DNA of 9,827 nucleotides from Clostridia bacterium. GTDB taxonomy: Bacteria; Bacillota; Clostridia; Monoglobales; Firm-18. Positions 6,118 to 9,827 of this stretch are shown one piece after another. A program made the position numbers and the translations under genes. Where the stretch lies: assembly GCA_017408205.1 (NCBI GenBank), contig JAFQVC010000139.1, positions 1 to 9,827 of the forward strand. Reading direction: 5' to 3'. Each line of letters begins with the position of its first letter. Position 1 is the stretch's first letter. The notes beneath the pieces are model-generated. The model was not told the DNA's origin. It saw only the letters and a program-made list of their open reading frames with translations, and ran no database searches.

Positions 6118-7665
6118 ATGTGGAACAGTATTATTGAAAAAATTACTGAGATTAACTCTGTAATTAACGGCTTTGTTTGGGGTTGGCCAATGATTATTAT
6201 GATTCTTGGTACAGGCCTTTTAATTACCCTGAGATTGAAATTTATGCAGGTTACAAAATTTGGTGAATCTATTAACACCACCATTGTTCCCGCAATCAAA
6301 GAAATTGGCAAAAAAGACAAAAACAAAACGAAAAAGGAAAATTCCATTTCACAGTTTGAGGCTTTTTCTGCCGCTATTTCAGGTACAGTAGGTACAGGTA
6401 ACATCATCGGTGTTACATCTGCCATTTTAACAGGCGGTCCCGGTGCTGTTGTATGGATGTGGATTTCCGCATTCTTTGGTATGCTTACCAATTATGCAGA
6501 AAATGTTCTTGGTCTTTATTACAGAAAAAAAGATAAGAACGGCAACTTTTCAGGCGGTGCTTTTTATTATATCGCCTACGGACTTAAACAAAAATGGCTT
6601 GGTTACATAGCAGCGTTTTTCTGCTTGTTTGCCGCAGTGGGTATGAGCGGTGTGCAAACCAACAAAATTTCAGGCACTTTTACTTCTGTAATGAATCTTA
6701 ACTCGGATATGGCAAAAATTATAATCGGTATTGTTGTTGCTGTTATTACAGGGGTTGTTGTTATTGGCGGAATTAAAAGAATAGGTAAAGTTGCTTCTTT
6801 GCTTGTTCCTTTTATGTCCCTTGTATTTATTATAATGTCTGTTATCATTATTGCAATTAACTTTGCTGCAATTCCCGAAACATTAAGACTTATTTTCACA
6901 AGCGTATTTTCTGCAAAGGCGGTTGCAGGCGGTGTCGGCGGTTTTGCTTTCGCTAAAATTATCCAAAAAGGTCTTGCCAGAGGTGTCTTTTCAAACGAAG
7001 CAGGTCTTGGCTCCTCTGTTATTGCCCACTCTGCTTCAGAGGTAAGAGAACCTGTAAAACAAGGTCTTTGGGGTATATTTGAAGTGTTCTTTGATACATT
7101 TGTTATTTGTACTTTAACTGCCCTTGTTGTTTTAACAACCAACGTAGCAAGCGGGGCTTATCAGTCAGGCGCATTCTTTGGTGCTTTTGACGGTGCAACA
7201 TTTAAAGTAGCAAACGACTCTGCAACTGCATTGTCTGCCTTCGCTCAGAATCTTGGTATTACAGGCGGTATTGTTTTCTCAGTGTTCTTGCCTCTGTTTG
7301 CTTTTACAACCATTCTTGCCTGGTCTTATTATGGAGAAAAAGCAACTGAATTCTTTTTCCAGTGGTTGCCTGAAAAAGGACAAAAAACTGCTGTAGTGTG
7401 CTTTAAAGTAATTTACGTGTTGCTTATTGTGTTGGCAGCAGTTATTGAGGGTGAACTTCTTTGGGCTATAGACGACACCTTTAACGGCCTTATGGCTTTG
7501 CCTAACTTAATTGCCGTTGTTCTTTTAAGCGGACAGGTTGTCAAGATTACCAAAAACTATTATGACAGAAAAAAAGGCAAAGATGTAGTTCCTATGCTTT
7601 CTGCTTATCCCGAATTAAACGAAGAGTTTATTAAAGACCTTGAAAATGAAGCAGCAACAAAATAA
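6118..7665 (+). CDS. Sodium:alanine/glycine symporter, AGCS family
   Basis: This 515-residue polytopic membrane protein imports alanine and/or glycine with sodium (AGCS/DAACS-type carriers, LeuT-like fold). Family motifs include SGTVGTGNIIG (88-98), GGPGAVVWMW (106-115), FSNEAGLGSS (291-300), EPVKQGLWGIFEVFFDT (311-327) and FAFTTILAWSYYGEK (394-408). Length and the run of roughly ten or eleven hydrophobic segments are normal for the family. The start is set at 6118 because of the ribosome binding site; the ATG at 6109 would add only MKK. The upstream tandem glycine riboswitch makes glycine the most likely physiological substrate, although alanine cannot be excluded. The gene appears monocistronic: its own promoter lies upstream and a strong terminator lies 50 bp after the stop. 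Confidence 0.95.
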   Translation: MWNSIIEKITEINSVINGFVWGWPMIIMILGTGLLITLRLKFMQVTKFGESINTTIVPAIKEIGKKDKNKTKKENSISQFEAFSAAISGTVGTGNIIGVTSAILTGGPGAVVWMWISAFFGMLTNYAENVLGLYYRKKDKNGNFSGGAFYYIAYGLKQKWLGYIAAFFCLFAAVGMSGVQTNKISGTFTSVMNLNSDMAKIIIGIVVAVITGVVVIGGIKRIGKVASLLVPFMSLVFIIMSVIIIAINFAAIPETLRLIFTSVFSAKAVAGGVGGFAFAKIIQKGLARGVFSNEAGLGSSVIAHSASEVREPVKQGLWGIFEVFFDTFVICTLTALVVLTTNVASGAYQSGAFFGAFDGATFKVANDSATALSAFAQNLGITGGIVFSVFLPLFAFTTILAWSYYGEKATEFFFQWLPEKGQKTAVVCFKVIYVLLIVLAAVIEGELLWAIDDTFNGLMALPNLIAVVLLSGQVVKITKNYYDRKKGKDVVPMLSAYPELNEEFIKDLENEAATK

Positions 7666-7715
7666 TTAAATACATATTATTTTAAAATCAATCTTTTCAA
7701 TTGTCTTAAAGACAT

Positions 7716-7752
7716 AAAGAGTCCATACCCCTTCGGATATGGACTCTTTTTA
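7716..7752 (+). terminator. Strong intrinsic terminator after the symporter gene
   Basis: AAAGAGTCCATA (7716-7727) pairs perfectly over 12 bp with TATGGACTCTTT (7738-7749). The loop contains CTTCGG, and a T run ends at 7752. Nothing else is seen in the 112 bp between the symporter stop and the HAD fragment. On the minus strand the A-rich 5' arm gives a short T run, so it may also slow minus-strand transcripts from the right. Confidence 0.92.
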
Positions 7753-7777
7753 ACGTAACTTTTCTCAGGCAATTTTG

Positions 7778-8155
7778 TTAAACATTTAATAATTGTGAGA
7801 GAAAGGTTTCTCCTTCCGCTATGTATACAGTTGAAATTCTTTTGATTTCATCCTTCCCTTTTCCCGTCTCTGCACAAGATAGAATATCCGTAAAATATTT
7901 TTCAATATTGCAATGTTTAACGGCAATTTTTATTAATTCTATATCCGTCGCAAATGCTATACACATTTTTACGCCATTGCTGTTTAAATATTCTAAAAAC
8001 TCCGCCACGCCTTCTTTCAGTTCAACCTCTTCAGAATAAAAATCTATCATTATATAAAAACTGTATAAACTGGATGCCAATGTTTTTTTCGATATGCAAT
8101 CTTCGATTGCTCGATATTTTGTTTCACAAAATCGATATGTTTTCCCTTCGGTCAA
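7778..8155 (-). pseudogene. Decayed fragment of a HAD-superfamily phosphatase (beta-phosphoglucomutase-like)
   Basis: The frame is open for 125 codons, but only about residues 24-105 look like protein from a real family. The clearest part is ELKEGVAEFLEYLNSNGVKMC (45-65) followed by AFATDIELIKIAVKHCNIEKYF (67-88), typical of the core after the cap domain in beta-phosphoglucomutase-like HAD enzymes. The essential N-terminal DxDGT nucleophile motif is missing. Residues 1-23 are a translation of the palindromic repeat at 8088-8199. The usual IATATD motif II reads IAFATD, so the expected Thr appears lost. After GKGKDE (98-103) the sequence no longer follows the family, and the motif IV aspartates are absent. 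I see no ribosome binding site. It is most likely a gene remnant whose 5' end was replaced by the repeat, with a deletion or frameshift at the 3' end. Confidence 0.72.
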
Positions 8156-8199
8156 ACTCGATATGATATGAATTCTCGTTGCGTCGGCAACATATCGAG
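8088..8199. repeat. Modular palindromic repeat with four TCGATATG units and small hairpins
   Basis: TCGATAT(G) occurs in direct orientation at 8089, 8111, 8132 and 8158, and inverted as CATATCGA at 8191-8198. Between the units lie small hairpins: GCAATC-TTC-GATTGC (8096-8110), ATTTTGT-TTC-ACAAAAT (8116-8132), an imperfect one with a TTC loop (8139-8157), and GTTGC-GTCG-GCAAC (8178-8191). The last unit is closed by a perfect 9-bp inverted repeat, CTCGATATG (8157-8165) with CATATCGAG (8191-8199). It overlaps the broken 5' end of the HAD fragment. It encodes no protein of its own and looks like a non-autonomous, MITE-like intergenic element. Similar palindromes are familiar from gut Clostridia genomes, but I cannot assign a named family. 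Confidence 0.75.
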
Positions 8200-8209
8200 C
8201 CGTCAGGCG

Positions 8210-8236
8210 AATTTAGCTGCAGTGCTATGCACCGCA
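8210..8236. repeat. Stop-codon hairpin repeat, copy A
   Basis: TGCAGTGC (8218-8225) and GCACCGCA (8229-8236) form an 8-bp stem around a 3-nt loop; the one A-C mismatch on the plus strand is a G-U pair in minus-strand RNA. It contains the TAG stop of the alpha/beta hydrolase gene and its last residues CGA. Its flank AATTTAGCTGCAGT (8210-8223) matches copy B (8966-8979) at 12 of 14 positions. No U run follows on the minus strand, so it is not a typical terminator. Confidence 0.65.
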
Positions 8237-8917
8237 ATCATACTTTAAAATAAAATCAATAATTGGTGTGTTGTCAGGTAAACTGTGCGGATGATGGTCT
8301 CCGCCCTTTTTAATTATAGTTTCAATTATACAGTTGTTCTTTTCGTAAATATCCTTTATGTATTTACCGTTTTCGTCAAAAGGCACTACCGTATCTGCAT
8401 CTCCGCTTACAAGAATTACAGGTATGTTGTGTTTTACAAGGTTAGGCAAATGGTCCAAAGGATGGTTTCTGTAACCAAGAAGTTCGGTAAGTTCCATCCC
8501 CGTATGCTGATGAAACTCGTCAAATATAGACATGCCCTTTCCAAACCCTGCAGGACAGGACAAAAGATTTACCACAGGTGCATCAAGATACATACAGGAA
8601 ACAAGTTCGGGATATTTTGATGCAAAATAAATACCCTGCATTCCTCCGCAACTCATTCCGATAATGACACATTTTTTGCTTACACCAAACCTTTTTGTCA
8701 TATAATCTGCAAGTTGTGCTCTTGCGTCGGTATCTGACGGGTGATGCCATCTTGTTTTGTTAACTATATGTGCTACATAATAACCCATATCCAAAAGCTT
8801 GTTCTGTACCTCTGGGAAGGCATCAAAATATTCGGTTTTAAGTGCCCATTTACCGTTTGGTTTTTCGGGATGGCAAATTACAACGACTCTGTCATCTAAT
8901 TTGAATTCTTCTCTCAT
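8225..8917 (-). CDS. Alpha/beta hydrolase (serine esterase/peptidase-like), unknown substrate
   Basis: This predicted 230-residue cytoplasmic alpha/beta hydrolase has no signal peptide. S89 is the nucleophile in GMSCGG (87-92). D175 in SGDADTVVPF (171-180) is the likely acid. H208 in GGDHHPHSL (205-213) is the likely catalytic His, so the triad looks complete. H15 and P16 after the first strand may contribute to the oxyanion region. The start is placed at ATG 8917 because GGAGG lies 5 nt upstream; a GTG at 8932 would add five residues without a suitable ribosome binding site. It follows the Cof-type phosphatase by 60 bp in the same direction, so co-transcription is plausible. The last residues, CGA, and the TAG stop lie inside repeat copy A, so the original C-terminus may have differed. 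The substrate cannot be inferred. Confidence 0.85.
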   Translation of the reverse strand: MREEFKLDDRVVVICHPEKPNGKWALKTEYFDAFPEVQNKLLDMGYYVAHIVNKTRWHHPSDTDARAQLADYMTKRFGVSKKCVIIGMSCGGMQGIYFASKYPELVSCMYLDAPVVNLLSCPAGFGKGMSIFDEFHQHTGMELTELLGYRNHPLDHLPNLVKHNIPVILVSGDADTVVPFDENGKYIKDIYEKNNCIIETIIKKGGDHHPHSLPDNTPIIDFILKYDCGA

Positions 8918-8922
8918 ACTAA

Positions 8923-8927
8923 CCTCC
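8923..8927 (-). promoter_or_regulatory. Ribosome binding site that sets the hydrolase start
   Basis: On the minus strand GGAGG (8927-8923) is followed by a 5-nt spacer (TTAGT) and ATG at 8917. This near-perfect site lies inside the longer open frame beginning at 8932 and argues for the internal start. Confidence 0.75.
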
Positions 8928-8964
8928 ATCACAGTTTTATTTTTCCTTTATGGTTGGCAAAAGC

Positions 8965-8989
8965 AATTCAGCTGCGGTCACAGACCGCA
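8965..8989. repeat. Stop-codon hairpin repeat, copy B
   Basis: TGCGGTC (8973-8979) and GACCGCA (8983-8989) form a perfect 7-bp stem with a 3-nt loop. It contains the TGA stop of the Cof-type phosphatase and its last residues CGL. The flank AATTCAGCTGCGGT (8966-8979) matches copy A. A short T-rich tract (GCTTTTG) follows on the minus strand some 10 nt later, so weak termination or transcript-end stabilisation is possible but not convincing. Confidence 0.62.
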
Positions 8990-9778
8990 AATAACTTTTG
9001 CAATTGCGTGTTCTTCGTTGCTTACTGTTACAAAATCTGCCGCCGCCAATGCTTCGTCGCAGGCATTGGAAACCGCAATTCCCGTTCCTGCCGCGCAAAA
9101 CATTGAAATATCGTTATTGTAATCTCCTATTGCTATGGATTTATTAACATCAAGCCCCAGGTAATCGCAAATCTTTGTTACCGCAGTTCCCTTTCCTATT
9201 CCTTTTGGCAAAATTTCATACAACGACCTTGAAGAACGGACAAAAGTGAAATTATCTGCAAGAGGGTGTGATTTAAGTTCTTTTTCAATTTTAAGGATTG
9301 TTTCTTCCTTTTCGTTACCAAAAAGAATTTTCCCTTTTGGCTCTTTTATATCGTTATAATGACACCTGAAATTTTCAACACCCGTTAAATTTCTGAATCT
9401 TTTCATTGTTTCATTTTCTCTGCAAAAACAGGTTTTGTAAAAAGTATGCACCTGTATTCCCACATCATCAAAGTTTTCGTCAATGTGCTTTATTAGTTCC
9501 GATACATTTTCAGGCAACGCAGATTTCCACACATATTCCCCTTTAATGTGGTCGTAAATTCCCCCTCCGTTAATACAACCAAAAGGAGCATTGGGCTTTA
9601 CCGCATCAACAATATATGATACATAAAAAGGCATTCTTCCCGTCACAAAGGTAAAATATCCGCCTTGTTCCTTAAAATACTCTATTGCTTTTATGTTTTC
9701 TCCTGATATGGTCTTGTCATTCTTCAGTAATGTACCGTCAAGGTCGGTGCAAATAAGCACACCGTCAAACTTACCCAT
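8978..9778 (-). CDS. Cof-type HAD-superfamily phosphatase
   Basis: This 266-residue cytoplasmic HAD phosphatase of the Cof/YidA (type IIB) group dephosphorylates sugar phosphates, cofactor phosphates or similar small molecules; the individual substrate is unknown. Motif I is DLDGTLL (12-18) with nucleophile D12 and acid/base D14. Motif II is T46 in FVTGR. K196 in GIGKGTAV is the motif III lysine. Motif IV is GDYNND (218-223). All are intact, and INGGGIYD (69-76) is the typical Cof block. The C2-type cap lies between motifs II and III. The length is normal. AAGGAG is about 12 nt upstream of the ATG across an A-rich spacer, slightly far but acceptable. The stop codon and the last residues CGL are contained in repeat copy B. 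It heads a probable two-gene unit with the alpha/beta hydrolase. Confidence 0.93.
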   Translation of the reverse strand: MGKFDGVLICTDLDGTLLKNDKTISGENIKAIEYFKEQGGYFTFVTGRMPFYVSYIVDAVKPNAPFGCINGGGIYDHIKGEYVWKSALPENVSELIKHIDENFDDVGIQVHTFYKTCFCRENETMKRFRNLTGVENFRCHYNDIKEPKGKILFGNEKEETILKIEKELKSHPLADNFTFVRSSRSLYEILPKGIGKGTAVTKICDYLGLDVNKSIAIGDYNNDISMFCAAGTGIAVSNACDEALAAADFVTVSNEEHAIAKVICGL

Positions 9779-9804
9779 TTTTTTGTTTTTCTCCTTTTAT
9801 CTCA

Positions 9805-9827
9805 TTGCCACAAGGCAACATATCGAG
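9805..9827. repeat. Edge of a second TCGATATG-family palindromic repeat
   Basis: TTGCC (9805-9809) and GGCAA (9814-9818) form a small hairpin followed by CATATCGAG up to the window end. The 14-nt string GGCAACATATCGAG (9814-9827) is identical to 8186-8199 in the same orientation. The rest of the element lies outside the window, upstream of the Cof-type phosphatase gene. Confidence 0.6.

Noticed and set aside
6036..6491. Minus-strand open frame opposite the riboswitch terminator and the symporter start
   Set aside because: It overlaps the clear AGCS gene and the riboswitch platform, and its composition is that of a reversed membrane protein gene.
8088..8199. Regularly spaced short repeats that might be a CRISPR array
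   Set aside because: The repeated unit is only 8 bp, the intervening parts are palindromes and not unique spacers, and there are no cas genes.
8973..8989. Hairpin after the Cof-type phosphatase as an intrinsic terminator
   Set aside because: The stem is good but no U run follows directly on the minus strand, and its sequence is shared with the hairpin at 8218-8236, so it fits a repeat better.

Overview
The window comes from a low-GC Gram-positive bacterium, most likely a gut-type member of the Clostridia. The reasons are the AT-rich sequence with consensus sigma-A promoters and AGGAGG-like ribosome binding sites, the HPr kinase/phosphorylase gene, a tandem glycine riboswitch, a secreted nuclease with copper-amine-oxidase-like N-terminal repeats, and short modular palindromes built around TCGATATG. 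No species can be named from the sequence alone.

Left block (positions 1-5733, all minus strand). Seven genes are packed in one direction behind a good promoter at 5761-5789. In transcription order they are: a CE15-like alpha/beta esterase, a 63-residue PspC-domain membrane protein, a membrane-anchored TPR protein, an exported DNA/RNA non-specific endonuclease, HPr kinase/phosphorylase (hprK), and two tandem YcdX-like PHP-domain phosphoesterases. The last of these runs off the left edge. Gaps are 57 bp or less, and several junctions overlap by 1 or 4 bp, so translational coupling is likely. The hprK-PHP part resembles the conserved Clostridia cell-envelope and carbon-control cluster (hprK, PHP, murB, rapZ, yvcK, whiA), so murB/rapZ-like genes may lie beyond position 1. 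The upstream genes look like accessory additions.

Central regulatory region and transporter (5734-7752). Two divergent promoters share about 75 bp. The plus-strand promoter drives a tandem glycine riboswitch with both aptamers, a leader-linker kink-turn helix and a terminator. It controls an AGCS-family sodium:alanine/glycine symporter, which ends at a strong terminator. An 8-bp alternative pairing between the 5' arm of aptamer-2 P1 and the 5' arm of the terminator suggests that glycine switches the transporter OFF.

Right block (7778-9827, minus strand). This is an accessory-looking stretch: a decayed HAD-phosphatase fragment, a modular palindromic repeat that replaces its 5' end, an alpha/beta hydrolase, and a Cof-type HAD phosphatase. 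Both intact genes end inside near-identical hairpins that supply their stop codons. Another repeat of the TCGATATG family starts at the right edge. I did not find a clearly new defence, biosynthetic or mobile system. The most interesting signals are the riboswitch switching mechanism and the repeat family remodelling gene ends.
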